Both the position numbers and the translations under genes were made by a program. Positions 53,718 to 63,435 of a stretch of 64,000 nt of DNA are shown here, piece by piece. Location of the stretch: the NCBI GenBank assembly GCA_026004015.1, contig BPIH01000002.1, positions 180,859 to 244,858 of the forward strand. Reading direction: 5' to 3'. The DNA is from Chloroflexota bacterium (lineage in GTDB: Bacteria > Chloroflexota > Limnocylindria > Limnocylindrales > CSP1-4). Positions within the stretch are counted from its first letter, which is position 1. Each line of letters starts with the position of its first letter. The notes beneath the pieces were generated by a model. The model was not told the origin of the DNA, did not search any database, and worked only from the letters and a program-made list of their open reading frames with translations.

Positions 53718-55571
53718 TCAGGCTTCGAGGGCGGCCTTGATCTCGGCGGCGAGCTTGGGGCCGATCCCGGGCACCGCCGCGATCTGCTCGACCGGCGCCT
53801 CGCGGACCCGCTTGAGGGAGCCGAAGGTCCGGAGGAGGGCCGCGCGTCGCTTCGGCCCGATGCCCCGGAGCTCGTCGAAGACCGAGCGGACGGCCCGCTT
53901 CGCCCGGAGCTTCCGGTGGTAGCCGACGGCGAACCGGTGGGCCTCGTCCCGGATCCGCTGGACGAGGTAGAGCCCCTGCGAGGTCGGCGGCAGGACGATC
54001 GGTTCCGGGCGGCCCGGCAGGAAGAGCTCCTCCCGCTCCTTCGCCAGCCCGGCCACCGGCAGATCCTCGAGCCCGAGCTCGGTCAGGACCTCGACCGCCG
54101 CCGAAACCTGGCCCTTGCCGCCGTCGATGATGACGAGGTCGGGCATCGCCCAGCGGCGCTCCTCCTCGCTCCCCTCCTCCCCTGCCCGCGCTCGCCGGAA
54201 GCGGCGGCGGAGGACCTCCTGGTGGCTGGCGTAGTCGTCGGGGCCGCGAACGGTCCTGACGGCGAAGCGTCGGTACTCGCCGGTCCGGGGTTTGCCGTCG
54301 ACGAAGACGACCATGCTCGCCGTCGTCTCCTTGCCCTGGAAGGTGCTGACGTCGTAGCACTCGATCCGTTCCGGGGGTCCGGGGAGGCCGAGGGCCGCGG
54401 CCAGCTCCTCCAGGGCCTGGCGGGTCCGGCCACGGTCGGCGAGCCAGCGGGCGTGCTCACGGGCGAGGGTCTCGGCAGCGTTCCGGGCGGCGAGGTCGAG
54501 GAGCTCCCGCCGCTCGCCCCGCTTCGGGACCCGGAGCCGGACGGACCCGCCCCGGCGGCCCGCCAGCCAGGCCTCGAGCTCGGCCGTCGTCGGCGGCAGG
54601 ACCGGGACGAGGATCTCCCGGGGCAGGCTCGAAGCCTGGGCGTAGTACTGCTGGAGGAAGGCGCCCACGACCTCGCCGTCGGGGGCGTCGCGATCGGCGT
54701 CGAGGAGGAAGACGTCCCGGGCGACGAGCTTCCCGGAGCGGACCCCGAAGAGCTGGACGGCGGCCTCGTTGTCCTGGCGCGCGAGGCCGAAGCAGTCGAG
54801 CTCGGTCCGCTCGAAGGCCGCCATCTTCTGGCTCTCCATGGTCCGCTCGATGGCCCGGATCTTGTCGCGGAGGGCGGCCGCCCGTTCGAAGTTCAGGGCC
54901 TCGGCGGCGGCCTCCATGTCGCGGCGGAGGGAGCGGAGGATCGCCTCCTGGCGCCCTTCGAGGAAGAGCTCGACCTGGGCGATGTCCGCCCGGTAGTCGG
55001 CCTTGCTGATCGCCCCGATGCAGGGGCCCTGGCAGCGCTTGATGTGGTAGAGGAGGCAGGGTCGCTGGAGGGCCCGCTCGCCCTCGCGGATCGGGATCGT
55101 GCAGGTCCGAAACGGGAAGAGCCGCCGGATGAGGTTCATCGCCGCGTCGACGGAGCTCGCCGAGGCGTAGGGGCCGAAGTAGCGGCTGCCGTCCTCGACG
55201 AGCTTGCGGGTCCGTTCGACGCGGGGGAAGTCGTCGGCCAGGGTGATCTTGATGAAGGGGTAGCTCTTGTCGTCCTTGAGGCGGACGTTGAAGCGGGGCC
55301 GGTGGCGCTTGATGAGGTTCGCCTCGAGGAGGAGGGCCTCGGAGACGGAATCGGTGACGGTGACGTCGACGTCGGCCACCCGGTCGATGACGGCCCGGAT
55401 GCGCTGGATCTCGCCGGCCGACGGGGCCGCCTTCTGCCAGTAGCTCCGGACCCGGCTCCGGAGGTTCTGGGCCTTGCCGACGTAGAGGACCTCGCCCTGG
55501 GCGTCGCGCATGACGTAGACGCCGGGCTGGGTCGGCAGGGTCGCCAGGGTCGCTTCGAGTTCGGGGGTCAC
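53718..55571 (-). CDS. uvrC: excinuclease ABC subunit C
   Basis: A 617-residue nucleotide-excision-repair nuclease. Residues 14-95: GIY-YIG domain (GVYVMRDAQGEVLYVGKAQN) for the 3' cut. CLLYHIKRCQGPCIG (about 170) is the Cys cluster. A UVR motif follows (about 205-240) for UvrB binding. RNaseH-like domain (ECYDVSTFQGKETTASMVVF, LVIIDGGKGQVSAAVEVL) for the 5' cut. Tandem helix-hairpin-helix at the end (LRGIGPKRRAALLRTFGSL). GTG 55571 is six bases after TAGATT, a leaderless pattern. Confidence 0.96.
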   Translation of the reverse strand: MTPELEATLATLPTQPGVYVMRDAQGEVLYVGKAQNLRSRVRSYWQKAAPSAGEIQRIRAVIDRVADVDVTVTDSVSEALLLEANLIKRHRPRFNVRLKDDKSYPFIKITLADDFPRVERTRKLVEDGSRYFGPYASASSVDAAMNLIRRLFPFRTCTIPIREGERALQRPCLLYHIKRCQGPCIGAISKADYRADIAQVELFLEGRQEAILRSLRRDMEAAAEALNFERAAALRDKIRAIERTMESQKMAAFERTELDCFGLARQDNEAAVQLFGVRSGKLVARDVFLLDADRDAPDGEVVGAFLQQYYAQASSLPREILVPVLPPTTAELEAWLAGRRGGSVRLRVPKRGERRELLDLAARNAAETLAREHARWLADRGRTRQALEELAAALGLPGPPERIECYDVSTFQGKETTASMVVFVDGKPRTGEYRRFAVRTVRGPDDYASHQEVLRRRFRRARAGEEGSEEERRWAMPDLVIIDGGKGQVSAAVEVLTELGLEDLPVAGLAKEREELFLPGRPEPIVLPPTSQGLYLVQRIRDEAHRFAVGYHRKLRAKRAVRSVFDELRGIGPKRRAALLRTFGSLKRVREAPVEQIAAVPGIGPKLAAEIKAALEA

Positions 55572-55618
55572 CCGATGAATCTAGGTCGAATCCGGGCCGC
55601 TCGCGGCGGAGCACGATG

Positions 55619-55646
55619 GAAGCGGGCCCCGGACGGAGCCCGCTTC
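55619..55646. terminator. strong hairpin between the nucleotidase and uvrC
   Basis: GAAGCGGGC/GCCCGCTTC, 9-bp stem with a 10-base loop, no T tract on the minus strand. A closely related hairpin lies at 57476-57504. It probably ends the nucleotidase transcript. Confidence 0.5.
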
Positions 55647-55668
55647 TCAACCGTGCTGGACTCGCAGC

Positions 55669-57344
55669 CTACGGTGCCGTCGCCAGGTTGACGATCCGGC
55701 CGTCCGTCGTCGGGGTGATGGTTCCGAGGGATTCGATGTAGTCGAGGAGGACCTGGGCGTCGAGGTCGCGGGTCACGCCCTGGCCGTCGGCGAACATCGT
55801 GTACCCGTCGCCGCCGGCGTTCACGAAGTTCGGCAGGGCGAGGGTGTACGTCGTCCCGTCGGGGAGGATCGGGGTCCCGTCGGTCAGCTCGACCGACTTC
55901 ACCCGGCTCCCGACCGGATCCCGAGAGTCGTACACGAACCGGAAGCCCGAGATCTGGGGGAACCGCCCGTCGGCGGCCGTTCCGTCGGCGGCGACCCTGC
56001 TTACCCCGTTCTCGAGGGCAGCCCAGAGCTGGGCGCCGGTGACGGTCCGGGTCACCACGATGTTCCCGAACGGGAGGACCGTGAAGACGTCGCCGACGAC
56101 GAGATCGAAGGGCGGCGGCGCCGACCGATCGAGGGTCGGGTCGAGCGGGGTGTAGCTCGAGGGCAATGGCGCCCGGATCCCGCCGTCGCTCATGAGGGCG
56201 AGCTGGGTCCCGTAGCGGAGTCGCGTCCCGTCGGCGATGAGGTCGCCGATCGCCACTTCCTGGCGGCGCTCGATGTTGCCGCCCCGGACGAAGACGTTGG
56301 TCGCCACCCCGATCTTCCGATCGAACGCGGCGGCCAGGTCGGCCCGGAACGGCTCGAGCATGGCGAGGATCGCCGGGTCGGGCGTCACGGCGGCGGCCGT
56401 CGGGGTCACGAATTCGTGGGTCCAGTCGAGGAGCCGGCCGGTCCCCCGGTGGACGGTCAGGGTCGTCCGGGAATACGTCAGCCCCTTGCTCCGGTTCTCG
56501 AAGACGAGCTGGCCGTTGATGACGCCCTGCCATTGGACGTCGGTGTGGTCGCCGATGATGGCGTGGAAGCCGTGGAGGGCCGCCGCGAAGTCGATGAGCG
56601 GACCCTGCGGGTTTCCGTCGGCATCGAAGTTCGTCACCCCCTTGTGGACGATGACGATGAAGACGCTGGCACCCTGCTTCTTGGCCGCCTCCCGGGCCCG
56701 GTTTGCCGCCGCCACCGAATCGGTCACCTCGATCGTCCCGAAGCTCCCCGGGAAGACGAGGCTCGGCGCCTCCTCGTTCGTGATCCCGATGACCGCGACG
56801 CGGAGCCCCCGGAACTGGACGATGGCGAAGTCCTCGACGCCCGAGAGGTTCTCGTCACGGCTCGCGAGGTTCGCCGACACGTAGCGGTACGGCTGGCCGG
56901 GGACGGCGGGATCGGTCGAGCCGGCGAGGTCGATCATCGCCTGGAGGTGGGCGATCCCGCGGTCGAAGTTGTGGTTCCCGAAGGTGCCGACCTGGATCCC
57001 CATCTCCGCTCGGCGAGGACGGCCGGCCGCTCCTCGAAGAAGCCCGAGAGCGGCGGGCTCGCTCCGAAGTCGTCGCCGGCGGTCAGGGTGATCGTGTTCG
57101 GGTTCCGCTCCCGATCGGCGGCGAAGTACGCCGCCAGGACCGCCGCCCCGCCGACGCCGCCGACGGGGTCGAGCTGGCCGTGCCAGTCGGAGACGTCGAG
57201 GATCTGGAGGTCGATGGTCGGGCCGGGCGGCACGGCCGGCAGCTGGCCGGCGGCCGCCGACGGGACGAGCAGGGCGACGAGGAGCGCGACGAGGAGGGGC
57301 ACGACGCCGTGCCGGCGTGCGGGCCCGCGGGACGGACTGGCCAT
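55669..57344 (-). CDS. secreted 5'-nucleotidase/UshA-like metallophosphoesterase, one frameshift
   Basis: From ATG 57344 (GGAGG seven bases upstream) a signal peptide (VVPLLVALLVALLVPSAAAG) leads to the calcineurin-like domain: ILDVSDWHGQLD, TLTAGDDFGAS, then, after a one-base deletion near 57004, TFGNHNFDRG, FIVIVHKG and IIGDHTDVQW. The C-terminal 5'-nucleotidase domain has VAIGDLIADGTR, FGNIVVTRTVTGAQLW and FVNAGGDGYTMF. The motif usually written GGHTH is GDHTD here, so one metal ligand may differ. It likely hydrolyses nucleotides outside the cell. Confidence 0.87.
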
Positions 57345-57475
57345 GGTCGATCCTCCGCTATGGATCGTCCCCGTCCCCGGCCGTGGGACGCGTGCTCTGT
57401 GGCGGTGATGGTACCGCGGGGAGAGTCGCCCGACCAGCTCCGGCGGTGGCCCCGCTCCTTCGGCGCCGAACACGG

Positions 57476-57504
57476 AGGAGCGGGCCCCAAGGGAGCCCGC
57501 TTCC
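57476..57504. terminator. hairpin after the PxKF surface protein
   Basis: AGCGGGC/GCCCGCT stem (57479-57501) with flanking GGA/TCC, no T tract. It is similar in sequence to the hairpin at 55619 and lies about 20 bases beyond the stop at 57525. Confidence 0.5.
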
Positions 57505-57524
57505 TGGTCGTGGCCGCAGGAGCC

Positions 57525-60431
57525 CTACTTCAGCTTGAAGTAGGCGCTGATCGTCGAGCCGTCGTCGAGCAGGAGCGTCGTCTTGTAGCACTTGGACGGA
57601 GTCGCCGGCGTCTTCCAGTTGAAGATGAACTGGCCGGCGGTCCAGTCGTAGCGGAGGACGGTGCCGCCGGTGGCGGTGAGCTCGACGGGTGACTCGGTCA
57701 TGTCCTCGAAGGCGTTGCAGGCCACCTGGCGGTACGTCAAGGTGTCGACGATCGCCGTGTCGGTCAGCTCGAGGGCGCCCGCGAAGACCTCGAACTTCAG
57801 CGGGACGGTGCTCCCCGCCTTCACGGTGTTCACCACCGGAACGGGGTCGACGGGGCGGTAGAACCCGTATGTCTCCCAGGCGAGGACGGTGTACGTCCGC
57901 GTGGCCGTCGCCACGTTGTCGGCCTTGTCGGTCGCTGTAGCCGTGAGGGTGTGGCTCCCGACGGTCGTCCCATAGCCGGTGACCGCGCAGCCGGCGAGGC
58001 CGCTGAGCGCATCGGTCGCCGTGCACGTCGGCTCGGCCGGGACGAAGCCGAAGTAGTACGACCCCCCGTCGGCCGGGCCGCCGATCCAGGTGAGGTCGGT
58101 CGGCGGGGTGAGGTCGATGTTGATCCCCGACTGGGTGTCGGAGGCGGTGTTGCCGGCGCTGTCGGTGCAGGTCCCGGTCGCCGACTGGTTCGCGCCCTCC
58201 GTCGAGATCGTCTCGCTCACGGTCGCGCTGACCGGACCCGCGGTCGCATCGGTGCAGCTCCAGGAGAGCGTCACCGGGCTGTTGTTCCAGCCGTTCGCGT
58301 TCGGGGCGGGGTTCTGGCCGGAGTACGTGATCGTCGGGGCGGTGAGGTCGACGTCGACGTCCGAGACGCTGGCCGTGGCGCTGTTGCCAGCGTTGTCGAC
58401 GGCGGTCCCGGTGTGGCTCTGGTCCTCACCCTCGCCGAAGGTGTAGGGGTCGGTGCAGCTGGCGATCCCGCTCGTCGCGTCGGTGCAGGTGTAGGTCACC
58501 GTCGGCGCCCCGGTGGCGAGGTTGTACCAGCCCGTTGTTCCGTCGGGGCTCCGATCAAGGGCGGCGCTGATCGTCGGGGCGGTGAGGTCGACGTCGACGT
58601 CCGAGACGCTGGCCGTGGCGCTGTTGCCGGCGTTGTCGACGGCGGTCCCGGTGTGGCTCTGGTCCTCACCCTCGCCGAAGGTGTAGGGGTCGGTGCAGCT
58701 GGCGATCCCGCTCGTCGCGTCGGTGCAGGTGTAGGTCACCGTCGGCGCCCCGGTGGCGAGGTTGTACCAGCCCGTTGTTCCGTCGGGGCTCCGATCAAGG
58801 GCGGCGCTGATCGTCGGGGCGGTGGCGTCGTAGTTGAACGTCACCGAGCCGGAGGCGCTGTTCCCGGCGGCGTCGGTGCAGGAGCCGGACACCGAGACGC
58901 TCGCACCGTCCGGACCGCTGTAGACGACCGGGCCGTCGCAGGTGACGGCATCCGACAGGCTGTCGTCCGCGGTGAAGGTGACGGTCACGGCGTGGTTGTA
59001 CCACCCGTTGTGGTCGGGCGGCCGGCTCAGGGTCGCCGTGACCGTCGGCGGTGTCTTGTCGATGCTGATCCCGCTCGCCGTCGCGGAGGCGCTGTTGCCT
59101 GCCTTGTCCGTGCACGAGCCGCTAGTCGACTGACCGGCGCCCTCGGTCGAGATCGTGACCGGCGGGTCGCAGGCGTCGATGCCGGAGAGGGCGTCGGTTC
59201 CGGAGAAGGTGACCACGACATCGGTGTTGTTCCAGCCGTTCGCGTTCGGAGCGGGCGCGGCAGCGGCCGAGACAGACGGCGGGGTGAGATCGATGTTGAT
59301 CCCCGACTGGGTGTCGGAGGCGGTGTTGCCGGCGCTGTCGGTGCAGGTCCCGGTCGCCGACTGGTTCGCGCCCTCCGTCGAGATCGTCTCGCTCACGGTC
59401 GCGCTGACCGGACCCGCGGTCGCATCGGTGCAGCTCCAGGAGAGCGTCACCGGGCTGTTGTTCCAGCCGTTCGCGTTCGGGGCGGGGTTCTGGCCGGAGT
59501 ACGTGATCGTCGGGGCGGTGGCGTCGCGCTTGATCGTGACCGAGACGCTCGAGGTGCCGCCAGCGCTCGTGGCCGTGCAGGTCAGCGTCGTCCCGGTCGT
59601 GTCGCTCGAGATCGTCGTGGGATCGCAGCCGGAGGTCGAGGTCACCGTCGACTCGGGGTCACTCACCGACCAGCTGACGGTCACGGTCGAAACGTACCAA
59701 CCGTTGGCACCGAGCGTGCCGCTGATCGTCGGCGTGACGACCGGCGGCGTCGTATCGCTCGGTGGGCAGGGGCTCGTGGCGCCGCTGACAACACTGCTCG
59801 AGCTGCTCTGCGGGCCGGGCGCGTTCTTGAAAGCCTCGACCCGAATGTAATACGTCGTCCCGCACGTAAGCCCGGTAAGCGTGTGCGATCGCGAGTTGTT
59901 GTCGCCCGCAGTGGGAGCGATGCTCACGGTCGAGGTGAGGCTGGCGCTGCTGAGCCCGTAGTGGATCCGGAAGCCGTCCTCGTTGCTACAGTCGTCGAGC
60001 CAGCCGACGGTGAGGGACGTCGCCGTGGCACCGCTGATCGCCGGGACCTCGCCGTTCATGCAGCTCGAGGTGGCCGGATCGAACTCGGTTGTGAACACCG
60101 CCCCGGACGAGAGCCCGGTGGCGACGACCCGATAGATGCCGCCCGGCATCCCCTCGGCGAGGAAAAAGGTATCGCTGAACGTCCCGTCCTCGGCGGCCGT
60201 CACGACATGCCCCTGGGCGAGCGACCCGTCCGGGAAGAAGACCTCGACCCGGACCGACTCGCCGGGGGCCATCTCGTCCCCGGAAATCAGGACCATCTCG
60301 CCGATCGAGTAGTCCCATTTGTCCGTCGACACCGCCGCGATCGCCGAGGCCGGGAGCAGCACCGACGCAGCGAGGAGGAGCGACTGAACGACTGCCAGGA
60401 TGCCGCCGGCGCGGCGCCAACATGCGCGCAT
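57525..60431 (-). CDS. large secreted repeat protein with Fn3-like and PxKF domains
   Basis: About 968 residues from ATG 60431 (AGGGGG seven bases upstream); an ATG at 60461 lacks a ribosome site. A signal peptide (ILAVVQSLLLAASVLLPASA) is followed by an Ig-like region (VLISGDEMAPGESVRVEVFF), a fibronectin III-like domain (SLTVGWLDDCSNEDGFRIHY) and about seven repeats of 55-80 residues with paired cysteines and CTDAAGNSAS-type ends. The C-terminus (AGSTVPLKFEVFAG...FNWKTPATPSKCYKTTLLL) is a PxKF domain. It is probably an adhesin or surface-layer-associated protein. Amino-acid use is Thr/Ser/Ala-rich. Confidence 0.85.
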   Translation of the reverse strand: MRACWRRAGGILAVVQSLLLAASVLLPASAIAAVSTDKWDYSIGEMVLISGDEMAPGESVRVEVFFPDGSLAQGHVVTAAEDGTFSDTFFLAEGMPGGIYRVVATGLSSGAVFTTEFDPATSSCMNGEVPAISGATATSLTVGWLDDCSNEDGFRIHYGLSSASLTSTVSIAPTAGDNNSRSHTLTGLTCGTTYYIRVEAFKNAPGPQSSSSSVVSGATSPCPPSDTTPPVVTPTISGTLGANGWYVSTVTVSWSVSDPESTVTSTSGCDPTTISSDTTGTTLTCTATSAGGTSSVSVTIKRDATAPTITYSGQNPAPNANGWNNSPVTLSWSCTDATAGPVSATVSETISTEGANQSATGTCTDSAGNTASDTQSGINIDLTPPSVSAAAAPAPNANGWNNTDVVVTFSGTDALSGIDACDPPVTISTEGAGQSTSGSCTDKAGNSASATASGISIDKTPPTVTATLSRPPDHNGWYNHAVTVTFTADDSLSDAVTCDGPVVYSGPDGASVSVSGSCTDAAGNSASGSVTFNYDATAPTISAALDRSPDGTTGWYNLATGAPTVTYTCTDATSGIASCTDPYTFGEGEDQSHTGTAVDNAGNSATASVSDVDVDLTAPTISAALDRSPDGTTGWYNLATGAPTVTYTCTDATSGIASCTDPYTFGEGEDQSHTGTAVDNAGNSATASVSDVDVDLTAPTITYSGQNPAPNANGWNNSPVTLSWSCTDATAGPVSATVSETISTEGANQSATGTCTDSAGNTASDTQSGINIDLTPPTDLTWIGGPADGGSYYFGFVPAEPTCTATDALSGLAGCAVTGYGTTVGSHTLTATATDKADNVATATRTYTVLAWETYGFYRPVDPVPVVNTVKAGSTVPLKFEVFAGALELTDTAIVDTLTYRQVACNAFEDMTESPVELTATGGTVLRYDWTAGQFIFNWKTPATPSKCYKTTLLLDDGSTISAYFKLK
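58116..59520. repeat. near-identical DNA repeats in the surface-protein gene
   Basis: A 240-bp unit occurs in tandem at 58330-58569 and 58570-58809 with almost no differences. A separate block of about 229 bp occurs at 58116-58344 and again at 59292-59520. Both encode whole repeat domains and could recombine to change the repeat number. Confidence 0.8.
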
Positions 60432-60709
60432 CTCGAGACCCCCTGTCGATCCCGGTTCCATCGATGGCGGTCGGCCGGGTCGTGACCGCGACGCGAGCGA
60501 GAGCGGATCGATGGACGATGATGGCGGTGCGCGTCTTTCGCTCGGCGCCGGGTCTGTCGCCCGGTGCAACCGATCGCCCATTGGGCGGGCGGTGGACGAA
60601 TAGTACCCCCGTACCCACCCTTGTCCAGTACCTGTGTCGCATTGTGGTGCGCGCGGGCCACGCATTCGGGTTGGCCAGGCGATAAGTCCCGTCGGGCATC
60701 CTCCCCGCC

Positions 60710-62474
60710 GTGTCCTCCGAGCCGGCCTTCCCTCCCCTCCTCGACCGCCTCGACCCCGAGCAGCGGGCCGCCGCGACGGCGCCGCCGGGGCCGATCCTCT
60801 GCATCGCCCCGGCCGGGAGCGGCAAGACGACGACCCTCGTCGCCCGGCTCGCCTGGCTCCTCGCCGGCGCTCCCGCCGCCGAGCGGGCCCGCCCCGGGGA
60901 GGATCTGCGCGGTGACGTTCAACCGGCGGGCCGCCGAGGAGCTGACCGAGCGGACGGCGGCCGTCCTCGGCCAGCTCGGCCTCCCGCCGGACGCGGTCCG
61001 GGTCCGAACGTTCCACGCCCTCGCCCGCGAGATCCTCGTCGATGCCGGCGTCCCCGTCGAGCCGCTCGTCGATCGGGCGGCGCTCCTGCGCGACTGCTTC
61101 CCGACCCTCCATCCCGAGGAGCGGCAGCGGCTCGACGACGCCATCAGCCGCCTCAAGCTCGACCACGACGTCGACCGCCGCCGACGTCGCCGCCGACCCG
61201 GAGCCGTCGCCCCTCGGGCGGGCCTTCCTCCGCTACGAGGCGGCCGTCGCCGAGCTCGGCGGCCTCGACTTCGACGACCTCGTCGTTCGGGCCCGCCGGG
61301 CCCTCGAGTCCGACCGGCCCTCCTCGACCGCTGGCGCCGCCGGTGCCGCGATCTCCTCGTCGACGAGGTCCAGGACGTCGACCGGGCCCAGCTCCGGCTC
61401 GCCCTCCTCCTCGCCGCCCCGGCGAACCGGGCGTTCTTCGTCGGGGACGATGACCAGACCATCTATGCCTGGCGCCTCGCCGACGTCCGGCGGGTCCTCG
61501 ACCTCGACCGCTCGCTGCCCGGTCTCCGCCGGGTCGCCTTGGCGACGAACTACCGCTGCCCGGCCGTCGTCGTCGAGCGGGCGGTCCGGCTCGTCGAGCG
61601 GAACGCGGAGCGGTTCCCGAAGCGGATCCGGGCCCGCCCCGGCGCCGAGGGCCGGCTCGTCCTCGCCCCGATCGACGGCGACGCCGAGCGACGGGACGAC
61701 GGTCGTCGGCGGCGATCCTCGATGCCTGGGACGCCTCGGACGGCGCCGACGGCAGTCGGGCCATCCTCGCCCGGACGAACCGCGAGCTCCTGCCGGCGGT
61801 CGCCGTCGCCCTGGACCGCGGTCTCCCGTTCCGGATCCCGCGCCTGGCGAGCCCGCTCCTCGACCCGGCCCTCGGCCCGCTCCTCGCCGCCGTCGAGGGC
61901 GGCGACCCGGACCTCCCGCTCCTCCGGCGGATCGCCGCCGCCGCGGCCGGCCTCGAGGGAGGGGCCGGGACGGCCTCGGGGCTCGGCGTCGACCCGGCGG
62001 GCCGACCTCGACGATCCGTCGGCACGGACCGCCGAGCCGCCGGACGCCGACGAGGGGCGACCCGCGCCGACCGGACTCGTCCAGGCCGTGCTCGGCTGGG
62101 CGGCTCGGTTCGATCCCGGCGACGGGTCGGCCTTCGTCGCCGCCGTCCGGGACCGGCGCGACCGGCTCGTTGCGCTTCGACGCGACGATGCCCGGCTCAC
62201 CCTTTCGACGGTCCACGGGGTCAAGGGCCTCGAGTTCGATTTCGTCGCCGTCATCGGCCTCTCCGCCGACGGCTTCCCGAACGCCCGCTCGGTGGCCGCC
62301 GCCCTCGAGCCGGAGCGGGCCCTCGAGGAGGAGCGGCGGCTCGCCTACGTGGCCTGGACCCGCGCCCGGCGCTCGCTCACCCTCGTCTTCGATCCCGCTC
62401 GGCCGTCGCCGTTCCTCCTCGAGGCCTTCGACCCGGCCGAGCTCGGGCTCGCCGGCGCGGGGCGACCGGCGTGA
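60710..62474 (+). pseudogene. UvrD/PcrA-like superfamily 1 helicase, at least five indels
   Basis: A short UvrD-type helicase of about 585 residues when pieced together. Q motif and Walker A LDPEQRAAATAPPGPILCIA, APAGSGKTTTL; motif Ia AVTFNRRAAEELTER; DLLVDEVQDVDRAQ (motif II); GDDDQTIYAWRLA; ALATNYRCP; VHGVKGLEFDFVAVIG; VAWTRARRSLTLVF. The reading changes frame near 60897, 61165, 61315, 61695 and 62000. All conserved motifs survive, so error in the assembly is as likely as decay. GTG 60710 lies 7 bases after CATCCT. Confidence 0.8.
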
Positions 62475-62517
62475 GCCGGCGCGCCGCCGGCCGCGCCCGC
62501 CGCCGTACGATCGAGCC

Positions 62518-62999
62518 ATGACGCGGGTGCCACCGCCTCTCGGGCCACGCGGCGAAGGCTGGGTCGTCCTCCAGGTCGTCGTCCTCCTCCTCGCCGCCGC
62601 GAGCGGCTTTGCCGGGCCGGCCTTCGAGGGGCCCCTCCGCGAGGTCGCCCGCTGGGTCGGGTTGGCGGTCGGCTTCGCCGGGGGCGGCCTCGCCCTCCGC
62701 GGCGTCTGGGATCTCCGGCGCCAGATCACCGCCCTCCCCTACCCGCCCGACGGCGCCCGCCTCGTCGAGACCGGGGCCTACCGGCTCGTCCGCCACCCGA
62801 TCTACGGCGGGATCGTCCTCGGGCGGAGATTGGCTGGGCGCTTCTGACGGCCTCAGCGGCTGCGGCGGTCATGGCCGTCGTCCTCTTCGTCTTCTTCGAT
62901 CTCAAAGCCCGACGGGAAGAGCCTGGCTCCTCGAGCGCCTGCCCGGGCTACGCAGCCTACCGGGCCCGAACCCGGCGGCTCATCCCCTGGGTCTACTGA
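62518..62999 (+). pseudogene. isoprenylcysteine carboxyl methyltransferase-family membrane protein, frameshifted
   Basis: An ICMT/PEMT-like protein with N-terminal helices (VVLQVVVLLLAAASGFAG), the SAM-binding motif GAYRLVRHPIYGGIVLG and, in shifted frames, FVFFDLKARREE, WLLERLPG and YAAYRARTRRLIPWVY. At least three one-base shifts (about 62826, 62930, 62947) divide the reading. ATG 62518 follows TACGAT by 6 bases. The substrate is unknown; these proteins methylate small lipids or cysteines. Confidence 0.7.
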
Positions 63000-63063
63000 G
63001 TACTCGCGGCGTCGACGGACCGGTGGCCGGTCGTCGACGAGCTGGGCTCCTCGGCGAGGGCGC

Positions 63064-63435
63064 TCAGCCGCTCGTCTCGAGGCGGTTGAGGGCCCGGAGG
63101 AGCGCGTCGATCGCCTCGCGGAACGGCTCGGTCAGCTCGGGCGGGAGCGCATCGCGGATCGAATCCGTCGGCCCGTAGGCCGCCCGGGCGCGGAGGGCCG
63201 TCCCCCGCGGAGCGCGGCAGCGGGTCGTCCCGGAGCCGGTCGGGGAGCTCGGCGAGGAAGACGACCCAGCGCTCGCGACGGGCGACCCGGGCGGCCTCGA
63301 GGAGCCGGTCGGCCCAGCGGGCGGCGGCGAGGGCGGCGGCATCGACGGCCGGAGCGTCGTGGCGGGCGAGGGGCGTCGGACCGCGGCGGCGTCGATCGGC
63401 CGCCGGCGACCGTCGGAGACCTCCTTCTCAGGCAT
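63064..63435 (-). pseudogene. unknown small protein, probably frameshifted
   Basis: The ATG at 63435 overlaps the end of the preceding gene. The ends look coding (MPEKEVSDGRRRPIDAAAVR; ELTEPFREAIDALLRALNRL). In the middle the protein-like reading (VDAAALAAARWADRLLEAAR, RRERWVVFLAELPDRLR) lies in another frame, between about 63370 and 63210. I do not recognise the family. Confidence 0.45.

Noticed and set aside
58116..59520. CRISPR-like array
   Set aside because: The repeats are long, coding and in frame with protein domains; there are no short repeats with unique spacers anywhere in the window.
57951..60485. 844-codon plus-strand frame opposite the surface protein
   Set aside because: Its repeats mirror those of the surface protein; no independent coding signal.
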